Positions 35,661 through 47,111 of a DNA stretch of 64,000 bases are shown here, in pieces. The notes under the pieces are model-generated. The model was given only the letters and a program-made list of their open reading frames with translations, did no database searches and had not been told where the DNA came from. The DNA comes from Psococerastis gibbosa (lineage: Eukaryota; Arthropoda; Insecta; Psocodea; Psocidae). A program made the position numbers and the translations under genes. The stretch covers positions 42,381,039 to 42,445,038 of the forward strand of contig OZ020487.1 in the NCBI GenBank assembly GCA_963971405.1, given 5' to 3'. The first letter of the stretch is position 1. Each line of letters opens with the position of its first letter.

Positions 35661-35974
35661 CTCGGACCGGTTCTTTAACTTTGGGAAACAATTATTTTTA
35701 AATTCAATTGGATACTCCTTACATCATAATATAATAATCTAGACACACCATGTTGGAATTTGCGAGGGACCAACATAAAATTCCTAACAAATCTGTTGCT
35801 ACGTAACTGCTAAAAAAATAAATCTTTTGCCAGCGGGTGACGTCATTTATGTTGGTGCCCAACTTTCTCATCCAGTTTATCTAGAATACCGTGTGTAGAG
35901 TATTATATGGTCTAAGAGAAACTCAGTCTAGTCCATTTTTATCCAAACTCAACTTGTAAATAAATAAATAAATA

Positions 35975-36182
35975 AGTATGGACTTTTTATTGTTTCTATT
36001 ACTAAGCCAGCCTAGCGGAGTTTGGGCTATAAAGCCCTCTCTTACACTCAACTAGGTAGGCCCGGGACCGCCTGCTTTACATGCCCTCCGAAGCATGGCC
36101 CAGAAAATGTAGCCAGTGTGGGACTCGAACCAACAACCTTTCGGGTGAAAGTCGGAGTCCGTACCAGTACGCTACATGTCTT
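35975..36182 (-). repeat. SINE-1 copy
   Basis: Full-length minus-strand copy: CTATTACTAAGCCAGCCTAG body, then the tRNA-like head with GGACTCGAACCAACAACC. Confidence 0.85.
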
Positions 36183-36296
36183 GACAAGACTTGTCACCCG
36201 GGTGACCAGGAAATCTAGCAACAAAGTATCTGTTGCTAGGTAACTGGTCAAAAAATAAATATGGTCCCCACAGGAGCATATTAGAATCAACCCATA

Positions 36297-36435
36297 GGCG
36301 CATATTCCACCAACGTCAATGGTTCACTATTGACGTGTTTGACGTGGTAGCAGACATTAAAGACAGTGTAAAAATGTCTGCTACCACGTCAATATCAGCA
36401 ATATTTTGACTATTGCCGTCGGTGGAATAAGCGCC
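36297..36435. mobile_element. Family E foldback MITE
   Basis: 139 bp, ends GGCGCATATTCCACC and GGTGGAATAAGCGCC. Core GACGTGGTAGCAGACATT and its complement flank a loop of about 16 nt. Confidence 0.8.
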
Positions 36436-37044
36436 TTAGTGCAAATGTATAATTGATAGCATCTACCTTGTACCCCGCAGCTGAAAATGGGGCAAAGGGA
36501 AATTTCTACCCTCCTGAATAGGTTTCCACCCCTTACTGATAGTATCTCTATGATTATTGCTGAAACGGCCGTGGGGGCTGGTCAAGGTTGTACATTTTTT
36601 CCACGCGAAATTTTTTATTATGAGGATAAAGGTAGCTGAATCAATATCAACAACTAATTTTTAATTTTGGTTTCTTTTTTACTGTTCCGAGAAAGAGGCC
36701 TCGGCTTGTCTCTTCCGAGCGTGTCTCCCCTGATAACCTTGACAACCTTGACAAACTTTTTTTTGCTGTCGCTTCTCAATTTTCCTCCCCTAATTGTGTC
36801 AGTTTGTTGATTTTGTCTGTTGTACAAAGTAGGTTGACTTCGTGACTTTTTCTTGTAGTTTTTTTTCTAGTTTAAAGCTACCTAAGATATTTTTACTTGT
36901 GCTTATGTCGGTGATGTTACATGGGCTAGAAGTTTTTTTTTCGAGTTTAAAGCTCCACTTTAATATGCTTTCTATTTGTGAGTCCCTCGATATACAATGG
37001 TGTATATCCTGGAATAAGGTTAATTTAATAATAAAGTTAAATTA
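36436..37044. other. No gene seen
   Basis: T-rich sequence with a short ORF (36842-37081) of no recognised family. Confidence 0.35.
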
Positions 37045-37345
37045 TGGCCATCACAAACCGCGACTGGCCACAGTTATGTAAATTGATTTTTTTTGTATGG
37101 ACAACTGGATGGAAAATCCATATAAGTGTCCACAACCAAAATTCACACCGATTGGCTACAGTTAAGAAAATTGATTTGTGTAAAAACCGTTAGTGTGGGT
37201 GTGTGGTCGTCACTAACACCGATTGGCAACATGAATGAAACATGATTTATATAGAAGTAGATAGTGACTGTGGCCGTCACTAACACCGATTGGCCACAGT
37301 TGTTATGGAACTTGATTTGTATATAAACGGATAGTGTGCGGGTCC
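37045..37345 (+). repeat. Tandem array of ~85-bp units with CCAAT-box word
   Basis: Four imperfect units carry CACTAACACCGATTGGCCAC, then AATTGATTTGTATA and ATAGTGTG. Each holds ATTGG (inverted CCAAT) or the near match ACTGG. The unit's start also occurs singly near 48360 and 60090 beside SINE-1 copies. Confidence 0.65.
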
Positions 37346-37580
37346 GGTGAAAAGAGTTCCACGATTGTGTTCAACCAGTGTGACCGTCATGTATTGTACC
37401 TTATATAGAAATGTAGAGCAACACTTCTTCCTTCCTTTATTATATTCTTATTTATTTATTCCTTTTGATTCCTAATTGAAAAAGCAAGTGAAACCGCACA
37501 CGGCTGACTGAAGCCTTGCGGTACATAATTTTATTGTAGTGCACACTCTGTATCGAAATTGGATCAATATAATAATAATC

Positions 37581-37878
37581 TTTCTTTCTTTCTTTTCCTT
37601 GTCCAGTATTCCCTGGACAAGGAGCATATATTACAAAAATACAATACATAATAATACCATCCCGCATCCCCAAGCTAGCGCTTATTTGGGACAAAAGACT
37701 CATACTACAGTGCTGTTAAAGAAGGCTTAATCATTTATTTTTGTTATTTATTTATAATGTTTATTTTATTTTATTTTTATTCTTATTTTATTTTAACTTG
37801 TTATTTTAATGTCAGTTATTATTATTATTATTAACTCCCATTGACCAGCCATCATTTTATACCCGCTTTTAACTTTAT
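37581..37878 (-). mobile_element. LINE 3' end, short copy
   Basis: A second 3' end of the LINE at 38017-39592, truncated after about 300 bp. The tail is (GAAA)n and the terminal hairpin CCTTGTCCAG/CTGGACAAGG is at 37597-37622. ATAATAATAAT lies on both sides, so insertion into a (TAA)n tract is likely. Confidence 0.75.
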
Positions 37879-38016
37879 AATAATAATAATTTTTTTCCCA
37901 GCCGGTACCCCCAGCTTTGGGAGCATTTAATAAAAAGAATACAATACAACATTAAAGAAAATAATCGTTTTTACCGGAATACTGCATGTAAGCCCCAAAA
38001 GGGAGGCTTGTGGCCT

Positions 38017-39592
38017 TCTTTTCTTTCTTTCTTTCTTTTCCTTGTCCAGTATTCCCTGGACAAGGAGCATATATTACAAAAATACAATACATAATAATAA
38101 CATCCCGCATCCCCAAGCTAGCGCTTATTTGGGACAAAAGACTCATACAGTGCTGCTAAACAAGGCTTAATCATTTATTTTTGTTATTTATTTATAATGT
38201 TTATTTTATTTTTATTTTTATTTTAACTTGTTATTTCAATGTCAGTTTTTATTATTATTATTAACTCCCATTGACCAGCCATCTTTTTATACCCGCTTTT
38301 AACTCACCCATCTGTTTAAATTTTTTCATTTGGGGGAGAAGTTCATTTAATATCTTTGGTATAAGTACTTTGTTTAATCTCTCTCCATATTTGTTATATG
38401 TTATCTCAAACTTAAGCTTTTTTGGGTTTCTTGTATTATACTTCCCTTTATCATCTATTTGGTACTCTTTTTTAAAATAGTTATCTCTTATTAATTTATA
38501 CTTGAATAATTTTGTTATTGGCAAAATGCTAGCATGTTTGAATTTTTCGTCGTATTCTTTGTATTTCTTGTTAATTTTATTTGATAACATGTTTTTTATT
38601 ATTCGCTTTTGTATCATTTCTAATTTGTAGGTGTATGTATTTCTATCTTTGAAGTATACTGTTATACCGTAGCTTACTATGGATTCGACCAGGGCGTGGT
38701 ACGCTAATTTAATGGTTTTAAAAGGTACTCCATATTTTAATCGTGCCAAAGCCGCACTCCCTGAGCGTAGTCGTTTGCATAGTCTTTCTATGTGGTTTTC
38801 CCACGTCATTCTACTGTCAATTTGCAGACCTAGGTACTTATGCTCTTCTACTACTTCAATTTTGTCTTCGCATTTACAATTTTCTATTTTTATTCTGTGC
38901 AGGCAATCGTGTGTATGGAATAAATATTTGTTTTTTATTTGCAAAGGTCCCCTGTTTCGTATGTGCATGATTTTGTTTTTTTTGCTATTTATAGTTAGTC
39001 CGAGGTCGTGTGAGAGTTTTCTTATGTGCAGTATGTGCAGTTTTCTTATGGCGAGGTTCATGTGTACAGTCGCCTCATTGATATCTTTGTTTGCTATTAC
39101 TAGCGCCATATCATCGGCGAACATAAATGTTTGAATTCCCGTTAGCAGGGACTGCAATTTATTCGTTGTTATGATATACAGGGTTGGACCGATTAAACTA
39201 CCCTGGGGTACACCAGACTCCCAGTTTAGTGGGTGGCAAGTTTCATCGTGCAACTTGACTGTAGCTGAACGAGCGTATAAGTAATTTGTGAACCAGCTTT
39301 TTTCATCTCCCCCTATTCCGATTTGCTGTAGCTGCTCTATTATGACGTCATGGGGTAAAACATCGAAAGCCTTGGAGTAGTCTATAAACAAAACAAGAAG
39401 GTTATTATTCAAATGGAGTTGGTTATTTACGTACTCACTAAAGTCAGAAAGGCACTGCTCAGCGCTTTTATTCTTCTGAAAACCGTACTGCTTGTCATTT
39501 ATTAACTTATTTTTGTTTAAGTATGTTACTAACTGACCATGAGCGGCCTTTTCCATTACTTTCTCTATTGTATTTAATATACATATAGGCCT
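38017..39592 (-). mobile_element. 5'-truncated LINE with reverse transcriptase ORF (CR1/L2/Jockey-like)
   Basis: The longest ORF in the window (38261-39556 from its first ATG, open to about 39592) begins inside the RT domain at ILNTIEKVMEKAAHGQL. Motifs in order: KQYGFQKNKSAEQ, LVLFIDYSKAFDVLPHDVII (motif A, Asp), ESGVPQGSLIGPTLYIITTN (motif B), FMFADDMALVIA (catalytic FADD), KYLGLQIDSRMTW, and the C-terminal region ending RWLVNGS. RT core residues are intact; the endonuclease domain and ORF1 are missing, so it cannot move by itself. The 3' UTR holds a 10-bp perfect hairpin (38040-38065) just before a (GAAA)n tail. The 5' junction abuts (TAA)n. Confidence 0.92.
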
Positions 39593-40070
39593 TTATAATA
39601 ATAATAATAACTTTCTGTGACATTTGATTGGGTGCATAAATTGAATAGGGGAGATTTCAGGTGGTCACGTAAGGGAAGCAAGAGTATCTGCCGATAATAT
39701 ACGTTTCATTCACTATAAGAAATAAAATATGTGATGGACTGCACGTCCATCACATATTTTATTTCCTTGCTTTTCCATTAGTAGTTTTGCTGTTTTTTTT
39801 TTGTGTGTGTGTGCATATTATATCATATTGTAGCTGTCAGTTCATTATTTTATAATGATGTGTTTCTTGGATTTCTTTGTAAGTGCCTGTCTGTCTTGTA
39901 AGAGAAACTTCATTGTAAATTTTATAACTTTCCGCAAAAATCTTAAGTCATCAACTAGGAAACCCAATTTATTCTGCTTACCTGAGGCTTTTATAGTTTT
40001 AATGCCAGTTTGTTCGCATTTTATATTGTACTTTTAGTATTTTTACAATTCCGAGCACGGGAACATCGAC
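39593..40070. other. No gene seen
   Basis: AT-rich spacer; a near-perfect inverted repeat TATGTGATGGAC/GTCCATCACATA with a short spacer lies at 39728-39757. Confidence 0.4.
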
Positions 40071-40775
40071 TTCGATGGCCAGGTGGTAACGTGCTTGCAC
40101 TTCTGTGAGTCTTTACACGCCATACGATCGGAGACGTATCGTTACTCAACACGGTTACTAACCTACAGAGGCGACTGAAGAGGTCAATCGGATACATTCA
40201 TTAAATTGTTTGTATGCGATTAATCTTTTTTTACAAAAAGGAAAACATTGCACAAAAGGAATTTGCTGATAGATTTGCTCTAATTTGAGCATATGGAAAA
40301 ACTGAATGTTTTTACTGTTGTTATTCAGTTATTCAGTTCGCCGTTCACCGTTCAAGGAGATGGAGTAGTTCACAAAATTTTACTGAATCAGTTCATACCA
40401 TTACAGTTCTATTTCTCTCAGGTGAATTCGTTCATCAATAATTCAGTTCACCGTTCAAGGAAATGAAGTAGTCCTGTATAGTTCACCGAATTTTACTGAA
40501 TCAGTTCATACCATTTCAGTTCTCTTTCTATCAGGTGAATCCGTTAATCAATAATTCAGTTCTCCGTTCACCGTTCAATAGTAAAAAGTAGGGCTGTATA
40601 GTTCGATGGCAAGTTGGCAGCGTGCTAGTACTTGTGCGAGTCTACACGCCATGCGATCGGAGACGTGTCGTAACTCAACACGGGTACTAACCTACAGAGG
40701 CGACTGAAGAGGTCAATTGGATACATTCATTAAACTGTTTGTTTGTATGCGATTAACCTTTAAAAAAAAAAGTTC
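40071..40775 (+). repeat. Direct repeats 541 bp apart plus inner ~117-bp repeats
   Basis: 40071-40230 recurs at 40612-40770, including ACACGCCATACGATCGGAGA and AACCTACAGAGGCGACTGAA. Between them are two to three copies of a unit with AATTCAGTTCACCGTTCAAG and TTACTGAATCAGTTCATACC. No ORF. Confidence 0.75.
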
Positions 40776-41194
40776 ACCAAAAATTACTGAATCCGTTCAC
40801 TGTAATTCACCATTCAAGAAGAACTATCTGTTCATAAGAACCTATCGAGTCAAACAGATCTTTTTCAGTGCCTGTCAATCAAAGGGATTGAAACTCACAA
40901 AACACAATTAAATTGACAAAACGGATGTCGATTCAAAAATACCCGCTAGATCTAACAGTTGTTTTAGAACGGGCGGCCTGAAGCTGAAGGGCTGACGACC
41001 TGTTGATGAAAGAGGCTGGGTTGAATAGCTCTCGCCATAAACCGTGAGAAATGCAGCCTGTTGAATCGTGAATCTCTTTTTTATGTTGTAACTAGGCAGT
41101 GAATTGTGTTGATAGCATGTCAGCTATTTAGCAGGGCCTGCATTCAGCACTATCCAATGATTATTGAGTAAAAACTAATACCGGAGATAAATAA

Positions 41195-41345
41195 CAATGG
41201 CGGCGGTCAAACAACTACCTAAATGACACGGTTTAACCAGCTCAGGTGTGGATTTCGATAACACGCTGGTTAGCTTGGTTATAGGGTTCCACGGGTGTTA
41301 ACTTGGCATAACACACTTAACTAGGGTTAACCCGATAACACAATG
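41195..41345 (-). mobile_element. Family K MITE fragment
   Basis: Contains AATGGCGGCGGTCAAAC, ACACGCTGGTTAGCTTGG and TAACCCGATAACACAA, matching the left third of the family K elements at 49.3-51.3 kb in inverted orientation. Confidence 0.6.
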
Positions 41346-41660
41346 ATATTGACCCTAATTAACTCTAAGTATGCCTCACGTATGTTACCGTCATTTTTCT
41401 GCTGTTTTACAGTTTTCCCTATCCTATGTAATTTAAAAATGAACACCAAACAATTACATAAATTAATACTAAACTTACAAACTGATCACAAATCCGACGT
41501 AACGAAAGTGCAAACGGAACCGTCTAATCGACTATTTTAAATGTAGCGTATAAAACCAAAGTATATAACACCGGACAAACTCATTTTGAGGCACTTGAAA
41601 TTATGAACCTTGTATATTTTCATTAATTTTTATTTTTATTTTTAATTACACCATACAGCA

Positions 41661-41978
41661 TTAGGCTTCCGCCATCAGCTTTCTTGCAGCCCAATACAAC
41701 ACATAATCTGGTGAACCTCTGCTATTGACGAGAGCCGGGCACGTCTTAAGGTGTTTTCCGTCCATCTCTTCCCGGGTGTCGCATAAAGGGCAGAAAGGCT
41801 CCGCTGCTACACCTATACGGTGGAGATGTTTCTGAAGGTAGTCATGACCCGTAGTTAACCTAAATTCCGCAACTGACTGGTATCTGGGTAGGTTCTTTGG
41901 CGGCCTGTCTTTCTTCTGCACTAGTTTTTCCCATGTTTTTCCAGCGGCGTCGGTCCTGTGAGCTGTCCCGCAGTTCAC
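41661..41978 (-). pseudogene. LINE C-terminal domain with CCHC-type knuckle
   Basis: A 106-codon frame reads LPRYQSVAEFRLTTGHDYL, HLHRIGVAAEPFCPLCDT and KHLKTCPALV. This is the domain after RNase H in R1/Jockey-group LINEs, with CPLC..H....C preserved. No upstream RT. Confidence 0.75.
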
Positions 41979-42018
41979 CTGAAAGAATTCTCTGGTATGC
42001 CTCTTTTATAGTCACTTA

Positions 42019-43120
42019 AGCTGCGTCCAGACTGGTGCATTAACGCAATGCATTACGGCAATGCCGTAGTGCTTTGCATTACGGCCTCCGTCCACTCTAC
42101 AGTTGCAGTGTGGACGTGTGATTGCGGGATCAGTATCGCTCGCAATGCTTCAGGAAAAAGATGTAGTGTTGGCCGCCGCTGCTGCCGTGATTTTGCCGTG
42201 TGCACCTATGCGCAGGATGAAAAGATTTTGTATTCGACCGAGTCTAAAAAGCAAGATTACCTACAGCGCCAGTGATTTAATGAAAGATCCCGGGGGGGGG
42301 GGTCCACCTCAATATATTAAAAACCCCTTATATATATATTCAGGAACGAACAGACCAATACATTGTAACAGTAAGTAGTAACAATGACCGGACACGCAAT
42401 GTATTGCAGCGTGAATTTTCTATAAATTATTCAACAATTTTTCTTTTTCATGAACCAAAAGTTTTTTTGGGAAATCAACCTGTTTGGTTTTGTTACTCTA
42501 TTGAACACCTAAAACATGCGTGAAGGTAGAGAATGGTACCGCGGAAAAATTATTTTTTAGTCATTTTTCATGAAAATTGGCTTGCTTTTAATTTTTTACC
42601 CCCAGAAGCAAACTATCAAGGGGCAAGCGACCCCCCGCATTTTGTCACCATTAATAACGGCTACAATATATGTGAATTTAAAGGAAATCATTGGAACCTT
42701 TTTTGAGAAATAATTTTTTAGACGTTTTTTTGGAGTTTTTTGAGAATAAAATCCCCCCAAATTGAGTTACTTCCAAATAAAAAAAAATGGTCTTGAGGTA
42801 AGATTTTTGTGAACATACATGCCAAATTTAATCAAAATTGACTGAGTAGTTTTCCCGCAAATCTACTCACAGATGACTGAAGCCTGACCACACGGGTACA
42901 GAGAGCATGCGCAATGACGAATGCATCGGAAATAGGGATCACGCGCCGTCCAGACTACAGCATGCCGATCGGCTTTCCTTTGACAGAGACCGCAAACTTT
43001 CGGATCCCGTAATCCCTGGCCGTAATGCATTGCGTTTCGGCTCTTGTTGCGTCCACACTACGAAAAAGCACTACGGCATTGCCATAATGCACTGCGTTAA
43101 TGCATAGTCGGGACGCAGCT
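42019..43120. mobile_element. TIR element with TTA target duplication, interrupted
   Basis: Ends AGCTGCGTCCAGACT and its inverted counterpart (CGGGACGCAGCT), with TTA on both sides (42016-42018 and 43121-43123). The subterminal repeats are themselves palindromic (GCATTACGGCAATGCCGTAG). The 3-bp TTA duplication suggests PIF/Harbinger. A family A fragment (42290-42880) sits in the middle. No transposase. Confidence 0.75.
42290..42880 (-). mobile_element. Family A fragment nested in TIR element
   Basis: Inverted copy from the G11 run through AAGGGGCAAGCGACCCCCCG to the GACTGAGTAGTTTTCCCGC block. The hairpin end is missing. Confidence 0.7.
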
Positions 43121-43365
43121 TTAGAGTAGGGTTTGTCAGGATTTTTCATTGATGTCCTGATTTTCAAATGTATTTTCTTCAGAAACTAAGCATGCTCCTG
43201 TTATACTGATTGGCCTCAAAAATAGACCACAGTTTCACGAGTAAAGTCATCAGTCTTTAAAAAAAATTGCAGTTATACACTTTGGCTTCTTCTGCTTTCT
43301 TCTTAATTAATTGTAAGAGTGGGCCGAAAGGCCCAAAATTCGCCCATATGGAAAATAAAGACAAT

Positions 43366-43500
43366 TTTCTTTCTTCTTCTCCTTCTTCTTCTTCTTCTTC
43401 TTCTTCTTCTTCTTCTACTAGCTCTACAGCCCTTGATGAGTTTTGGCCTGCTCAACAACACTCATACAGTCATCTCGGTTTTGTACAACTCGCGAGGCTT
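43366..43500. repeat. (CTT)n microsatellite and LINE tail fragment
   Basis: CTT/TTC repeats at 43370-43415, then CTCTACAGCCCTTGATGAGT, the end of the RTE-like C-terminus on the minus strand. The repeat is plausibly that LINE's (GAA)n tail. The poly-Ser/Leu ORFs here are spurious. Confidence 0.6.
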
Positions 43501-44035
43501 GTACGTTTTCCATTGATGGCCTAATTTTTATATCCATTTTATTCAGAAACTAAGCATGCTACTGTTATACTCATTGGCCTAAAAATTTGTAGTTATACAC
43601 ATTGGCTTCTCTATACGCTTCAAATAATAAAAACCTCGCTCTAATGTTATTAAAAAGTCAAGAAATGGTTGAAGGCCCGTTAATTTCATGGGTGCATGAT
43701 GAGCGTAGACAGGGATTTGTTTGTTATCTGAACAGAAGGCGACAGTTTTTGATGGTGGGGGACCGGGTCTCGTGATTTCCAGACAACGCCCCGTTTAATG
43801 GGGTCCTTCCGGTCCCCCCCCTCCTCCCCCCCAACTATAACCTACTTCTCTGTGTATCCACCCATAGAGCAACCTTCGCATGTTTAGCACTGTTCTTTGT
43901 ACAACACCTATAAACTTTTTTTTTTATGGGGTAGTTTCGTGGCTGCCTTGTCCAGGGAGCATTCACAACGTACAGTATGTGATTCAGCATGCTTATTGTT
44001 TACTATTTTAAATTCGGCAATGCAAACATTGCTAT

Positions 44036-44197
44036 GGTGCCCATTCCACATACGTACAACGTCAACGAAAAATTGAAAAATGACGTAAAAATGACGTAAA
44101 TTGACGTGGTAGCAGACTTTTTAGTATGTCTTTAATGTCTGCTAAAACGTCATTTTTCAATTTTTCGTTGACGTTGTACGTATATGGAATACCCCCC
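44036..44197. mobile_element. Family E foldback MITE
   Basis: Near-perfect hairpin with arms of about 70 bp. ACGTACAACGTCAACGAAAA at left pairs with its complement at right; the core GACGTGGTAGCAGAC is inside. The flank is TAA on the right. Confidence 0.75.
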
Positions 44198-44267
44198 TAA
44201 TTAAGCTAGCACATAATATTATGTTTGGTGTGTTGGAATGGTGTGCCGGTCGCAAGTCATTCCGTAA

Positions 44268-44647
44268 GGCGCCCATTCCACCGACCGGCTAGGGCTATTT
44301 ACAAAAACGGTGACGTGGTAGCAGACATTCAAGACTTAGGCGGGGTTTCCACCGACCTCGCATTGCAGAATTGACGGAAATGTTTATTTTCCTCTATGCC
44401 ATAGTTAAAATTGATCAATGATCATAGAGTAAAATCACAAACAAACCAAAATTAAAAAATGGCGTCATGGGATATGTTGAGTACAAACATTTCAATAGAT
44501 TACTATAAAAAGAAAAATTCTAATTTCCATCAATGTCATTTGCATTCTGCAATGCGAGGTCGGTGGAAACGCCACCTAAGTCTGGTATGTCTGCTACCAC
44601 GTCACCGTTTTTGTAAATAGCCCTAGCTGGTCGTTGGAATGGGCGCC
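44268..44647 (+). mobile_element. Family D MITE, copy 3, intact target duplication
   Basis: Ends GGCGCCCATTCCACCGACC and GGAATGGGCGCC, with TAA on both sides (44265-44267, 44648-44650), a 3-bp duplication typical of PIF/Harbinger. 380 bp, no ORF. Confidence 0.85.
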
Positions 44648-44734
44648 TAATGTATCATACATTTTTAGTTTTGTTTGTACATAGGCCTAATTGTATGCCG
44701 AGTATTCTTCTACTTCTAATGCCTCTTTCAGTGT

Positions 44735-45010
44735 AGATTGGCGATTGGCAATCGTAGTCATGATGACTATGCTAGGGAATAGTAATGCAGTTGTCTTCTG
44801 CATCTTCATTTAGTTCCTCCGCCTTCGGGCCTCGGGGCCACTTTCCCAACCCCAGGACAAAAGAGTACCCTGCACAGAGTAAACGGGGTTTCCCTTATCC
44901 CGGCTCGAACTTCCATATCTGTTCAGTCGCGAATACGCGCTTCCATCTTCACCCCGAGGAGGTACAGAGTAGAAATGTTCGTATCTTCGCCTCTGAGACC
45001 ATAAGGCATT
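44735..45010 (+). repeat. Dispersed repeat R2
   Basis: Matches 8228-8510 and 60850-61130; contains GTTCCTCCGCCTTCGGGCC and ATACGCGCTTCCATCTTCAC. Confidence 0.55.
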
Positions 45011-45930
45011 ATTCAAAGGCTCAGCTACATGGAAGGCACTAGCCCAGCCTTGGTACCACAGACAAGGAATATTCCAACGAGAATGAATATCAACGGATGT
45101 CTCATATTACCCAAATTTACAAAGGCTCATACAACAACATCATTCTTGTACAAATCATATTACTACTATAACGAATTCATTAGTAGTTACAATAAGTTCG
45201 CAAGGCCAAATACGAGCATAAAATGTTACATTGATATATATATATATAAAACAAACACTAATGGCAATGTAACTAATACTAGTATTATATCATGATTGTA
45301 TTAAAATGAATAATGTTTAAACTGTACTCTGTAGGGTGTATCCCGCACGCCTCTATGAAGGCATGGGAGCCCTAATTGTATTTTTGTCTAATTATTGTAT
45401 TTGTTGGAAATAAAGAATTATTATTATTATTATTATAATACCATAATTATTGGTTGGGTGGAAGCCATTTTATATAAGGAAGAGGTCCACTGGACGACTA
45501 TTTTTTCTGCAAAATTCTTGAAGAAGTGCAGAATAATAATGTCTTTTTTTGTTGTATTTAAATGTGCCGGAAATTGAAGATGTTTGATTTCCGTTTGAGT
45601 GCTGATGATGGAACGGCGGAAGTGTGCCCCGTTCCATTAGTTGACGATTTTCCGGGACACTTTTCGTTACTTTTCTTCGATACTGACCTTTTTCTATGTA
45701 CTATTTCTTTCATCAATAACTTTCTACACTCTCTAGGAAGGTTTCTTTCGGAATATTAGCTATTGCTATGGTGAGTGGGGAAAAAAATGATACGCCTACC
45801 CCTGTTACTTTCCGGTGTAGAGAATGAGGATAAATGTCAGAATTTCCTAGAATAGTTCAAGTGCAAAAAAATGTAGCCTATAGTATTCGCAGCAGATATT
45901 TAAGGAGGGCACCTTATATATTTTTTCTCT
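45011..45930. other. No gene seen
   Basis: Contains (AT)n near 45234-45247 and (TTA)n near 45418-45436. The small ORF at 45562-45759 has no recognised family. Confidence 0.35.
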
Positions 45931-45934
45931 CTCT

Positions 45935-46110
45935 CTTTTCCGTGTCCAGTACTCCTTGGACAAGGAGCATACTCGTATATTGACCAATACAATACATATT
46001 AATTCGTTTGCCAATATTTATCAATACAATTACGTACTGTACAATAATATAAATAATACGGCCCTCAAGTATGCAATATATTGTATTTTTTATTTATTTC
46101 CCTTTAGTTA
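45935..46110 (-). mobile_element. LINE 3' end, diverged copy
   Basis: (TCTC)n tail followed by CCGTGTCCAGTACTCCTTGG and ACAAGGAGCATA, a diverged form of the terminal hairpin at 37597 and 38040 that still pairs over about 8 bp. Confidence 0.55.
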
Positions 46111-46559
46111 ATCCACACGCTAGGGGAGTATATTAAACAAAATTTTTTCTTAGCAAAATACAATAACACGTCAAACTAAACGTCTCATATTTACAGGGCG
46201 AGACATAAGACTAGAAAGTATTTTCAGTCTAACCCACGTCCAAAAAATCCATATAGTTTCCAAAAAACAAACAAAAAAAAACAGATTTAAAACTTAAATA
46301 ATCTTATTCTAAACGTGTTTCAAAAGACATTGATATCTATACTGTAGACATAAATCGTACTCTAAACTAAAGAGCAAGTAGGAAACAGCTGAAATTTATT
46401 AATTTGTTCTGATTTCTGTTCCTAATGTAAGTAATTTTACCAATTTTTTTGGTAACTGGCTTTTAAACCCCCAAATGCTCGGCTGCGATCTGATTTCCTT
46501 ATCTAGGAAGTTAGCCTCGTGTTTCCCAAAATAAGAAAGAAGCCTGACTTCAGAAATCT

Positions 46560-46800
46560 ACTGGACTCGTATCTTGGTTAAGTTATGCTTTCGCCTGTTT
46601 CATTGCGTCAATGGTAAGCTTGTTTCAGCTTGTCCATTATCGCTTGTGGCTGGTGCAGGTTGATATCGAGAACGTATACCAGCTTGCCAATGGCCAAAAA
46701 TTCATACGGAAACAATACAAATAATTACTGAAATCCATGGGGTCGTTGGCATGGGACAAGGGACCTATGGGCAGTATAAGTAGGCCTGGGTCCATAAAAA
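46560..46800 (-). repeat. Dispersed LINE-related repeat M
   Basis: Shares GCTTTCGCCTGTTTCATTGC, CGAGAACGTATACCAGCTTG and CCATGGGGTCGTTGGCATGG with 57390-57615, and partly with 20120-20235, where it adjoins RT sequence. Confidence 0.6.
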
Positions 46801-47111
46801 GTCCTTCAAAAAAATTACAATTACGTAAGAAATCTACTGTACTCACGATCGGCCATGACGAAAAGAATTTATTGGATTCCACTTGAGCCATGACTCGCGA
46901 AGTCGCAAGCGGCCTTAGCTCTAAATTAAAGATATTAGCACTACCAAAAGCTGTAAATTAATGTTAAGTGCACATTTATAAACTTTACTTGAGTAAAGTA
47001 AATGAGGATTGGCTCTAAAGCTGCGTTTACACTATACATTGACGAAAAGTATCGATGTAAAGCCTTAATCCTTTTTGGCAATTGAGGATTCCATAAAGCA
47101 TTGAAGCGTTA

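Noticed and set aside
38679..39134. 151-codon plus-strand ORF
   Set aside because: Antisense shadow of the intact LINE reverse-transcriptase frame.
43319..43524. Ser- and Leu-rich ORFs
   Set aside because: Produced by the (CTT)n microsatellite.
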